From a virus, in the IMG/VR virus record IMGVR_UViG_3300024261_002507, positions 1 to 52,043 of that record: a stretch of DNA of 52,043 nucleotides; one strand, written 5' to 3'. A model generated the notes under the pieces. That model ran no database searches. It was not told the DNA's origin and saw only the letters and a list, made by a program, of their open reading frames with translations. Position 1 is the stretch's first letter; every line of letters starts with the position of its first letter. Shown here piece after piece: positions 42,125 to 49,843 of this stretch. The translations under genes were made by a program, and so were the position numbers.

Positions 42125-42693
42125 TAAATTGAAAATCCTGAAAGGTGCTTTGCACATCTTGGCTCATACATACTTTTCCCGCCAATTTTTTCTTCTTGCG
42201 TAGCATTTTCAATATCAAATAATGCTTCTGTAAAATACGCATCTTCATTACACATTGTACATACAGCAGGGCAAATTTCTATTTTAGTTGCCCAAGGAAG
42301 TATATTCTTTATATTTTCAAAAGGCTTCTCTTTAGTGTCCATTTGAATTGATGCTACAATTATATTATATCCTTGTCTATACAAGCTAATTAATACGCTA
42401 TCTATATATTTTATCATAAATGCTTCGTCTACAGCAATAGTGTCAATAGAAGTCCCGTCAAGATTAAATGATTCTATTACATTAAATATATCATTAGCAT
42501 CATCTATGCAACATGCTTTTATAGTCCCATTATTATGTGATGATATCTTATCTTCTGCATATCTCTTGTCAACATTAGGCTTAAAAGCAATAACTTTACG
42601 ACCTTTATACTTTAATCTATCAATATCTGCAAGTAATCTTGTAGTCTTAGCACCAAACATTGGGCCTATATAAACATTGAAAAATGGATTCAT
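42124..42693 (-). CDS. tdk: Thymidine kinase, type II
   Basis: 189 residues. Phosphorylates thymidine (and deoxyuridine) with ATP. P-loop GPMFGAKTT (10-18), Walker B-like TIAVDEAFM with catalytic Glu, a zinc-binding CPAVCTMC pair and a second Cys segment, and IGGKSMYEPRCAKH with the lasso loop that holds thymidine. It has the normal length for a bacterial/T4-type TK. It overlaps the dCMP deaminase start. A TATAAT with upstream AT-rich DNA precedes the gene, but no CGTGTAA box is seen. Confidence 0.93.
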   Translation of the reverse strand: MNPFFNVYIGPMFGAKTTRLLADIDRLKYKGRKVIAFKPNVDKRYAEDKISSHNNGTIKACCIDDANDIFNVIESFNLDGTSIDTIAVDEAFMIKYIDSVLISLYRQGYNIIVASIQMDTKEKPFENIKNILPWATKIEICPAVCTMCNEDAYFTEALFDIENATQEEKIGGKSMYEPRCAKHLSGFSI

Positions 42694-42749
42694 TAATTTT
42701 CTTTCCTAGCTTTAAAAGAATTATATAACTATTTCGTTTAAATTACAAA

Positions 42750-43436
42750 TTAGTCTACGTCAATATAATAACTTAAGCTATCTTTTAAAACTTGCAAAGA
42801 TGTTTCTGGGCTAGAAGTAACGTCATCGTAATATTGATTAAAATAATCTTTAACAAGATAATCAAGTTGATATTTCTCTTCAGAGCCTGAAAGCTGTAGT
42901 TTATTAATTATTTGATTTATTGGATCTTCACTGTCAATATATTCTGTTAACATTTTTTTCTTTTTTAAATATATCAAAGACCATTCATCTGTAATATACT
43001 TAGCAGAATTTCTTATTGCTTTATATATGTTACCTTCACTTAAACGATACTTACTTCTTGTGAGTTTAATAAAATTGTCAAGTAATCTTTCTATTTGATT
43101 TCTAACCATATCACTAATGCTTTCATCTAAACCATCTTCTATATAGGGTATTGACGGAAAATACTCGAGTATATCGTTTGTAGCACCTTCACCCTCTTCA
43201 GCAAGTTCTGACATGCTGTAACCTTCACCCTCTTTGTTGAAGAAACTGTACATTGAAGTACCACCATATCTATTGTCAGAGTATATATTGTCCTTTAAAA
43301 TATTTTCTATTTCAGGAGAGTGATCGCGACCCAGCTTTATTAAATGATCATTATAGCTAAGTTCTTCACTATCTTCAAGAACATTTTCATTAATCGCCTC
43401 TTTAATATACTCTACAATAACTGAATTATTTTTCAT
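42750..43436 (-). CDS. Late protein, 228 aa, unknown, hairpin-containing leader
   Basis: The start at 43436 is chosen because AAAAGGTAGTTTAATA directly precedes it, the same sequence that precedes the divergent ART-like gene at 43571. An upstream in-frame start is possible, but it would put the hairpin inside the coding region. The N-terminus MKNNSVIVEYIKEAINENVL then EDSEEL contains a helix ending VLED. The rest is helical (NQIERLLDNFIKLTRSKYRL). The C-terminal VLKDSLSYYIDVD recalls the LKxxY tails of other late proteins. No family recognised. Confidence 0.6.
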   Translation of the reverse strand: MKNNSVIVEYIKEAINENVLEDSEELSYNDHLIKLGRDHSPEIENILKDNIYSDNRYGGTSMYSFFNKEGEGYSMSELAEEGEGATNDILEYFPSIPYIEDGLDESISDMVRNQIERLLDNFIKLTRSKYRLSEGNIYKAIRNSAKYITDEWSLIYLKKKKMLTEYIDSEDPINQIINKLQLSGSEEKYQLDYLVKDYFNQYYDDVTSSPETSLQVLKDSLSYYIDVD

Positions 43437-43452
43437 TATTAAACTACCTTTT
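43432..43452 (-). repeat. Leader sequence identical to that of the divergent ART-like gene (copy 1)
   Basis: On the minus strand, 21 bases covering AAAAGGTAGTTTAATA plus the first five bases of the gene (ATGAA) are identical to 43555-43575 on the plus strand, giving an inverted pair. It contains the ribosome-binding AAAAGG and fixes its spacing to the ATG. Confidence 0.85.
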
Positions 43453-43455
43453 CTT

Positions 43456-43482
43456 ACACCTCTATTTTTAAAATAAAGGTGT
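43456..43482. promoter_or_regulatory. Hairpin in the leader of the 228-aa gene
   Basis: Near-perfect inverted repeat: acacctctatttt and aaaataaaggtgt, 13-base arms with one mismatch and a one-base centre. In the minus-strand transcript it lies 20 bases before the start codon, just upstream of the ribosome site. It could regulate translation or stability, or act as a terminator for transcripts arriving from the right. Confidence 0.6.
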
Positions 43483-43535
43483 ATTAAACATAAACTATAC
43501 AACATAATTATTTAAAAGAATTAAAATTAGTTTTA

Positions 43536-43543
43536 TATTTATA
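43536..43543 (-). promoter_or_regulatory. T4-late-like element TATAAATA, minus strand
   Basis: TATAAATA on the minus strand 100 bases before the 228-aa gene start, in the divergent intergenic gap. It would give a leader long enough to contain the hairpin. AT-rich composition means chance cannot be excluded. Confidence 0.35.
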
Positions 43544-43554
43544 TAGAATATATA

Positions 43555-43575
43555 AAAAGGTAGTTTAATAATGAA
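43555..43575 (+). repeat. Leader sequence identical to that of the divergent 228-aa gene (copy 2)
   Basis: Plus-strand copy of the 21-base sequence at 43432-43452, including the AAAAGG ribosome site and the ATGAA start of the 948-aa ART-like gene. Confidence 0.85.
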
Positions 43576-46417
43576 TAAAAGTATAAGATGGTTATTGACA
43601 GAAGCAAAATTATCTGGACTAGATACAAACAAAATAAACATTGTAGGTGATAAATTAATATGTTATCACTTGACTTCAAAACAAAATTGGATACGACATA
43701 ACGAGTTTGCAAAAAGAATGGACACACCTCCTTCAAGACCTGATAGGGAAATATTGCCAACAGATACTCGAGCGAAAAGTATTGTAAAAAGAATTTCTAA
43801 TGTTTCAAAAAACAAAAGCTATAAAGACTGGCAAATAGAAGAGCTTGTTGTCGAAGATTTAATCTCTGATCCTTATACAGAGACAAGCGGCTTTGTAGCT
43901 GGCGGAGGTGACTATCATGGGAAAGGTTTATATACGTGCTACAAATTTAATCCTTCTATTGCTAGTCACTATGGTAATATATGTTTAGTGTTTGAAGTAG
44001 ATATAAGTAACTTTTTAATAACTTTTGAAGATTTAGCCAAACAAGTTCATGGTGAAGACTGGTCAATAAGAGATCAACTTTTAAAGTTCTATAAAAGAGA
44101 AGAAAAGTCTGAGGAAAGTATTCAGAAATTTAAACAAGTTCTTAATGATATTCCAGATTATGACGAAAAAACAAAGATGGCAAAAACTATTAATTCTTTC
44201 AATGAAAGAACTGCTGGTATAAGTCAACATCTATTACAGATATTTGGAAAAAACATAATAACTTCTGTATATGACGGAGTAATTTTATATGGTAGGTCTG
44301 ATGGTCCTGTTTGTACTTCTTTTTTCCCTAAATATGACGCAAAGTTAATTGGTTTAGGTAGACTAAATCCATCTCGACCTGAAGTTGTTGACTGGTATGA
44401 TAGCTTAAATGATTTTGTAAGAGGACGTGCAAAATTAAAGCAAGACTTTGAAACTATAAATGCTATTGCAGCAGAAAATTCTGATCCTCAAGAATTAGAG
44501 GCAATGAAATTAAGTGAGCGTATTCCTTTTGATGTGCAATATTTACAAATATCGACATTTTTCAAGAGTCATTCGAATCTTTCTGACGTAGGTGAAGAAA
44601 AAAGAGTAAGATTTTTTGATTATTACGAAGATATAAAATCAAAAAATGATAAAAACATGCTTGAGTTCTTCTTAATGTCTTTTAAAAGCTCACAATATGT
44701 TTGGGCTGAAAGTGTTGTAAAATCAGGCCCGCTTTATAACGAGATAGTTGATCAAACAATTAATGTACTAATTCAAAAAAATGTGTTGCAAACACAAACA
44801 TATTTTTCAAGGACATTATTTGAAAACTATTTGAAATATAATATAAAACCATCTGATTTTTTCTTAAAAACCTGCATCAAATATGTTATGAATGAAAAAG
44901 CATTCCAGAGAAGTGCTATAGATACAAGAGATTTTTATAAGTTTATTTCACAATATATAGAAAATAATGAAGTAAGTGAAGCAATTAAAAAAGATTTCAA
45001 TGAGAAAGTGTACGATCTTCGCCCACAACTTGTAGTATCAACGCTCTCTTTAGAAGAAATATCAAACTATTATAAAGATGCTGATGAATATCAAAAGAGC
45101 AGAGTTATTGTTCTTATAGTTGACTCTTTTGTCAATTCGACCATATATACATTAAACTGGGACTCTACGCTTAAAAACTATAAAGTAACAAATGAATTGT
45201 TAGAAAAAACAATAGATGAAATTAAAAAACAACCTACAGCTAGCAGTCTAAGACAAAATTATGACTTGAGTCTATTAAGCAATTTATTTTATTTCTTGCC
45301 CAAGATAAATTATTTTTCTAGCAAAGCAAGTGAATATTTGGCAAGTGCTTTTTTAGAAAATATAGATGAAATAAAAAGTATGACAAACAAAAGCGTCTTT
45401 GATAACATAGCTAACTATCTTGTTAAAGAACTAGATAGATCTCATCCTGTGATGGATAAAATACAAGAAATATTAGCAGAAAATGAAAAAGCTGCTAAAA
45501 ATGATATTGACAACTTCATGTACAAACTAAGATTAGGAGTAATTACAAAAAGACAGCTTGGGACAGAGCTTTTAAAACAGATCGAAAATCAAGATTATAT
45601 TGGCTATTTAAGTAGACAATCAAGCGAATGGTTTTCAAACTTTGTTAAAATGGTTATAGGCAATATTGCAGTTATCAAACAAGTTTTAGGACAAAAACAG
45701 GCAGATTATATAATTGCACTTATCAAAAGTCACGATATAGTATTGACAAAAGAAGAGCAGCTTAAATTTACTAGAAAAATTAGTAGATCTCACCACAATA
45801 CTAAAAATTCTATGGCTTCCTATAAGCATATTGATCCTGATGCCTTTATTGAACTTTTTGAACCTGACATGATAAAAGGTGGAATGGGCGCAGGATTATC
45901 ATTTAAAGGTTTTGAATTTAACCCAGGAGTATATAGACTACTATATAAACATAGAAGCATTGTAAATCTTTTTGCTCGAGCTGCTAGACCGGGCTTACTT
46001 AAAATGATTATCTTAAATCTTGCTAACACTATTGCTGGAAATCCTACTCCTGAATACACGTGGGGAGGTAGTGGAAAGTTAAAATCAACTACATATAATT
46101 TCTTCTCACATAATAGTCTTCCTTTTATAAATATTAATGAAGAAGAAACTACAATACCGCAAATCATTAACTTAAACGATATTGCGTGGTTTGAATATTT
46201 TCTTAAAATGGTTAAGTCGAGTAAAGGAAGTGGATTAAGAGGAGCTATTTCTACTCTTGAAATGAATATTGATGCAAAGAAATCAAAAATACAAACCCCA
46301 ACAAATGGTCAAGAAAATAATAATTTAGACAAGAAACTTGATTTAAGTCATCGTTTAATAGTAGGTAATACTTTAAAAGAAGTATATAGATTTTATAATG
46401 TAAAGGCAAAGCAATGA
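43571..46417 (+). CDS. Large protein with PARP-like ADP-ribosyltransferase N-terminal domain (paralogue 1)
   Basis: 948 residues. The N-terminal domain (~25-260) has a PARP-type pattern: LICYHLTS (His33), YHGKGLYTCYKFNPSIASHY (about 116-135, like GKGIYF with a Tyr after), NICLVFEVDISNFL, and YDGVILYGRSDGPVC near 234-248. ADP-ribosyltransferases move ADP-ribose from NAD to a target. The third catalytic residue is not obvious, so activity is unproven. The rest is helical repeat-like sequence. The N-terminus MNKSIRWLLTEAKLSGLD fits a T4-type capsid-targeting peptide (LTE/A cut site). The C-terminus LDLSHRLIVGNTLKEVYRFY is shared with the paralogue. T4 packages its ART Alt in the same way. Confidence 0.65.
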   Translation: MNKSIRWLLTEAKLSGLDTNKINIVGDKLICYHLTSKQNWIRHNEFAKRMDTPPSRPDREILPTDTRAKSIVKRISNVSKNKSYKDWQIEELVVEDLISDPYTETSGFVAGGGDYHGKGLYTCYKFNPSIASHYGNICLVFEVDISNFLITFEDLAKQVHGEDWSIRDQLLKFYKREEKSEESIQKFKQVLNDIPDYDEKTKMAKTINSFNERTAGISQHLLQIFGKNIITSVYDGVILYGRSDGPVCTSFFPKYDAKLIGLGRLNPSRPEVVDWYDSLNDFVRGRAKLKQDFETINAIAAENSDPQELEAMKLSERIPFDVQYLQISTFFKSHSNLSDVGEEKRVRFFDYYEDIKSKNDKNMLEFFLMSFKSSQYVWAESVVKSGPLYNEIVDQTINVLIQKNVLQTQTYFSRTLFENYLKYNIKPSDFFLKTCIKYVMNEKAFQRSAIDTRDFYKFISQYIENNEVSEAIKKDFNEKVYDLRPQLVVSTLSLEEISNYYKDADEYQKSRVIVLIVDSFVNSTIYTLNWDSTLKNYKVTNELLEKTIDEIKKQPTASSLRQNYDLSLLSNLFYFLPKINYFSSKASEYLASAFLENIDEIKSMTNKSVFDNIANYLVKELDRSHPVMDKIQEILAENEKAAKNDIDNFMYKLRLGVITKRQLGTELLKQIENQDYIGYLSRQSSEWFSNFVKMVIGNIAVIKQVLGQKQADYIIALIKSHDIVLTKEEQLKFTRKISRSHHNTKNSMASYKHIDPDAFIELFEPDMIKGGMGAGLSFKGFEFNPGVYRLLYKHRSIVNLFARAARPGLLKMIILNLANTIAGNPTPEYTWGGSGKLKSTTYNFFSHNSLPFININEEETTIPQIINLNDIAWFEYFLKMVKSSKGSGLRGAISTLEMNIDAKKSKIQTPTNGQENNNLDKKLDLSHRLIVGNTLKEVYRFYNVKAKQ

Positions 46418-49203
46418 ACAGAAGTATAAGATGGTTACTTGCAGAATCAAAAGTATCTAGTCTAGATCCTAGTATAGTTAACTTTGATGCAAGTACAAAC
46501 AAGCTAATATGTTATCACTTAACTAGCCACCAAAAGTGGGCACAATATAACGAAAGAGTTACTGATCAATTAAATAAACCCACTAGAACAGGTGAAGAAA
46601 GGACTGTATCTCAAGATGACTCTAGATCACAAAGAATACTAAAAAATCTCCATAATAAAAATAGAGTAGCAACTGTCACTAAAAATGATGTAGAAGAGCA
46701 AGTAATATCAGATATGATCGGAGATCCTTATACAGACTCTAGCGGATTCAATCCCGGGGGTGGCGCGTATCATGGTGTAGGATTATATACATGTTATAAA
46801 TTTAATCCATCTATTGCACAAACTTACGGCAACATATGTCTTGTATTTGAAATAGATATAAGCAGATTCCTAATACTCACTGAAGACTTGGCTAAACAAG
46901 TTCATGGTAAAAACTGGAGCATAAAAAATCAAATATTAAAAATGTTTTCTTTGAATAACGAAACAAGTGTTGTTCATAAAAGCACTGATGTTTTAAGAAA
47001 AATGTTAGATGAGATAAATGTAGATGATTTTAAATTAAACAAAACGTTAGATGAAGAAAAAATTATTACAGCTAAGATAAGTAAAATAATAATGAAAAAG
47101 TTTGAAAGAGAAAATATTATTAATCTTTACGACGGTATTATTCTTTACGGTGGTAGTGACGGTCCTGTCTGCGCTTCTTTTTTACCTAAACACGATGCAA
47201 AGCTAATTGGTTTAGGCAGACTAGATTCAAAAAATTCTGATTTTGTAGATTGGTACGATAGCTTAAATGATTTCGTAGGCAGCAAATCTAGAAATAAGCT
47301 TGACTTTGAAACAATGAATAACATTGCAGAAGAAAACTATTCGCTAGAAGAAAAAAACAAAGAAAAGAAAAAGATTAGAGGGGTTATAGATCTAAACAGT
47401 ATTTATATATTAAAAGAAATAAGTCTAAAAAACATTAGAGTCGCATTATTAAGTATACAGAAACTAAATGAAGAAGACAAGATATCGTTTCTAAGATCAT
47501 TTGCTTCTAAGTTTCTATTAGGCATGTCAAACAGTGTAATAGAAAGTGATCACCCAAGAGGCAACGCTGAAGCACTTTATGAGATATTATCTATGGTAAT
47601 AGAAAAAATTGATAGCAGCAAATACAAACCAAGTAGTTTTACAAATTTTTTATGTTCAAATTATTTATCTTTTCAAGCTAGGATTATTTCTAATGTTTTT
47701 TTTAGTATTGCATTAAAAGGTTATCGTGATCTTTTTGAAGACGTTAATCAAAGCAAATATCAATTGCTCAACGCATATCAAAGAGCATTTAGATATATTC
47801 TAAGAAAAAGAAATAAAATAGAAGAAAAATGGGAAGTAGAGTTTGAAAAAGTACTTAAAGACTATTCGTGGGTAAATATTATTACACAAGGAGAGCTAGC
47901 TCCTGTGATATATGAGTACGCTAATGTTAACGAAGAAATGAAATCAAGAATAATTAAATACTGTTATCACTCTTCTCCAACAATCTTTAATCACAATGAA
48001 TATGATAAAGAAGAAAACAGGTCTGGAAGCATTGAGCAAGAATTCAAAAATTCAGCAAATGATTTTATTGATAAAAGCGTAGATTTTGTAGGAAATCTTA
48101 GCACATACTTTGCAAGGACAAATTTGCTTACAAACTTTATTTTGCTTTGCAAGTATTCAAATTTCAATATAGAATTTGGGTCTGGCACGGTAGAAAAATT
48201 AGTAAATATATTTACAGAATTATACGAAGATTTTGACATTGATAACAAACCATCAGCAGCATCTGATATATTTCCTATATCATCTACTTTGTACAAGTAT
48301 ACAACTAAATACACAGTCTCAGAAGACACATCTTTATATATAAATGATATATACACATCACTTATTGACAATTCAAAACAAAAATTTCAAAAAATTCACA
48401 GTAAAATAATTAACAAATCTATACATTATAAAACTTTATCTAAACTTCTTGGCGCTATATTTTTATGTGGTTGGGATCCTAATAAAGAATTTGATCTTTG
48501 CAGACCTATATTTCTAGAAATGACAAAAAAAGAAAAAACTACTTTTCTTGAAGATGTTATAAACGCGACACAGCAATTTGAAAACTTAAGAAGTAAAGAA
48601 GTTTATTCACGCTTTGTAAATGTAGTAGAGGAATTTAAAATTGAACTTGGTGATGAAAAAGTTAAAAAGCTAATAGATGTTCTATCGAAAAATAGTCTTG
48701 TTAACGAACTTGAAAGAACAATTTCTAGAAGCAACATTAGTAAAGAATTATATTTATATGGCATTGATAAATTAATTTCTAACAACAACAAGTTGTTTGT
48801 ATACGATGATTTAGCTTATTCAATAAACTTATATAGAATTATGTCTGAAAGTAGTGAAGCAATTGAGATGTTAGTTGAAGTACCAATAACTAACTTTGTA
48901 AAATTAGTAATAGGTATTTTAATACAATCTTTCCAGAAAGAAGTAGAATTAAAGAATAGCGCACATAATTTAATTACTTCTAAAGTTAGGCTTTTAGATA
49001 TTATTAGCAATGACAATGAATCATTTTACAATAGATTTATCGAAACATTTAGGAGTTCTTCTAAGATAAGTTCATATAAAAATGAAATCGATCGATTAGA
49101 AAAGTTTGTTAAAAGCCCCTTAACTAAACTAATGACACCTAAGCTCGATCTAAGCCATAGAGTCTTGTTGGGTAGAACACTAAAAGAATTATATTGCAAA
49201 TAA
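46414..49203 (+). CDS. Large protein with PARP-like ADP-ribosyltransferase N-terminal domain (paralogue 2)
   Basis: 929 residues, a tandem paralogue of the preceding gene (overlap ATGA). Shared segments: N-terminus MNRSIRWLLAESKVSSLD (LAE/S cut site), LICYHLTSHQKW (His35), GGGAYHGVGLYTCYKFNPSI, YGNICLVFEIDISRFLI, DLAKQVHGKNWSIKNQIL, YDGIILYGGSDGPVC, DAKLIGLGRL and LDLSHRVLLGRTLKELYCK. The central and C-terminal regions differ strongly while both ends are kept, as expected if the ends are a signal and a fixed domain while the middle adapts. Like its twin it is probably packaged; target unknown. Confidence 0.65.
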   Translation: MNRSIRWLLAESKVSSLDPSIVNFDASTNKLICYHLTSHQKWAQYNERVTDQLNKPTRTGEERTVSQDDSRSQRILKNLHNKNRVATVTKNDVEEQVISDMIGDPYTDSSGFNPGGGAYHGVGLYTCYKFNPSIAQTYGNICLVFEIDISRFLILTEDLAKQVHGKNWSIKNQILKMFSLNNETSVVHKSTDVLRKMLDEINVDDFKLNKTLDEEKIITAKISKIIMKKFERENIINLYDGIILYGGSDGPVCASFLPKHDAKLIGLGRLDSKNSDFVDWYDSLNDFVGSKSRNKLDFETMNNIAEENYSLEEKNKEKKKIRGVIDLNSIYILKEISLKNIRVALLSIQKLNEEDKISFLRSFASKFLLGMSNSVIESDHPRGNAEALYEILSMVIEKIDSSKYKPSSFTNFLCSNYLSFQARIISNVFFSIALKGYRDLFEDVNQSKYQLLNAYQRAFRYILRKRNKIEEKWEVEFEKVLKDYSWVNIITQGELAPVIYEYANVNEEMKSRIIKYCYHSSPTIFNHNEYDKEENRSGSIEQEFKNSANDFIDKSVDFVGNLSTYFARTNLLTNFILLCKYSNFNIEFGSGTVEKLVNIFTELYEDFDIDNKPSAASDIFPISSTLYKYTTKYTVSEDTSLYINDIYTSLIDNSKQKFQKIHSKIINKSIHYKTLSKLLGAIFLCGWDPNKEFDLCRPIFLEMTKKEKTTFLEDVINATQQFENLRSKEVYSRFVNVVEEFKIELGDEKVKKLIDVLSKNSLVNELERTISRSNISKELYLYGIDKLISNNNKLFVYDDLAYSINLYRIMSESSEAIEMLVEVPITNFVKLVIGILIQSFQKEVELKNSAHNLITSKVRLLDIISNDNESFYNRFIETFRSSSKISSYKNEIDRLEKFVKSPLTKLMTPKLDLSHRVLLGRTLKELYCK

Positions 49204-49216
49204 AGCAAGGCATGAA

Positions 49217-49843
49217 ATGAAAAAATTCACAATCACAGAGAATAAACTTCGTAGATTAATTAGAAGTATAATAATAGAAGGTGGTAGACCAGATCCTTCT
49301 TTTTACAACCATGACGACGAGACAGTAGCTGAAATGAATGTATATTGGGAAAAAGTTGAACCTTCATTTCCAGAAGTAGGTTTCAATCCAAAAGAAGACA
49401 ATTTTGACTATAATGCAGATCAAGCTTCAAAAATATTAGGTTGTAGTCCTGAAAGTCTTTTAATATATATGCCTTTAAATGATCATGGTGACTATGATGA
49501 AGACTATGCAATGGAGTATGGAGATTTATTTTTATTTGGCATTATTGAGAGTCCGGGTGTAAATATAAATGATTATGTTTGTATCGAAGACAAAACAAGT
49601 AATATATGCTATATTTTTACAATATCAGAGTTAGAAAATCATCTTGTATCTAATGATATTGTATCAAAAATATTTAGCAGATTAAACTTGCAAAGCGAAG
49701 AAGAAAGAAAAAAAGTTAAAGGATTGATTAGCCATGCTAAAGAAGAATATTATAGTGATATTAATTCTGGTTCTTGTACATATAAAGACGCACTAAATAA
49801 ATTCAAATCTTATCTAAAAGATCTTTACGATTTTGGTGATTAA
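49217..49843 (+). CDS. Small late protein with capsid-targeting-like N-terminus
   Basis: 208 residues. The N-terminus FTITENKLRRLIRSIIIEGG is the clearest example here of the amphipathic helix ending in I-x-E/G, a motif seen on many uncharacterised marine phage proteins. The body is acidic (YNHDDETVAEMNVYWEKVEP; MPLNDHGDYDEDYAMEYGDL) with a mixed alpha/beta pattern and no enzyme signature. It ends LKDLYDFGD. It follows the second ART-like gene in the same transcript and overlaps the convergent kinase gene by four bases. Confidence 0.6.
   Translation: MKKFTITENKLRRLIRSIIIEGGRPDPSFYNHDDETVAEMNVYWEKVEPSFPEVGFNPKEDNFDYNADQASKILGCSPESLLIYMPLNDHGDYDEDYAMEYGDLFLFGIIESPGVNINDYVCIEDKTSNICYIFTISELENHLVSNDIVSKIFSRLNLQSEEERKKVKGLISHAKEEYYSDINSGSCTYKDALNKFKSYLKDLYDFGD

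Noticed and set aside
43571-49203. Direct homologues of T4 Alt
   Set aside because: The packaging-like N-terminus is similar, but the catalytic pattern is PARP-like (H-Y) rather than the R-S-E of Alt, so only an analogous role is proposed.
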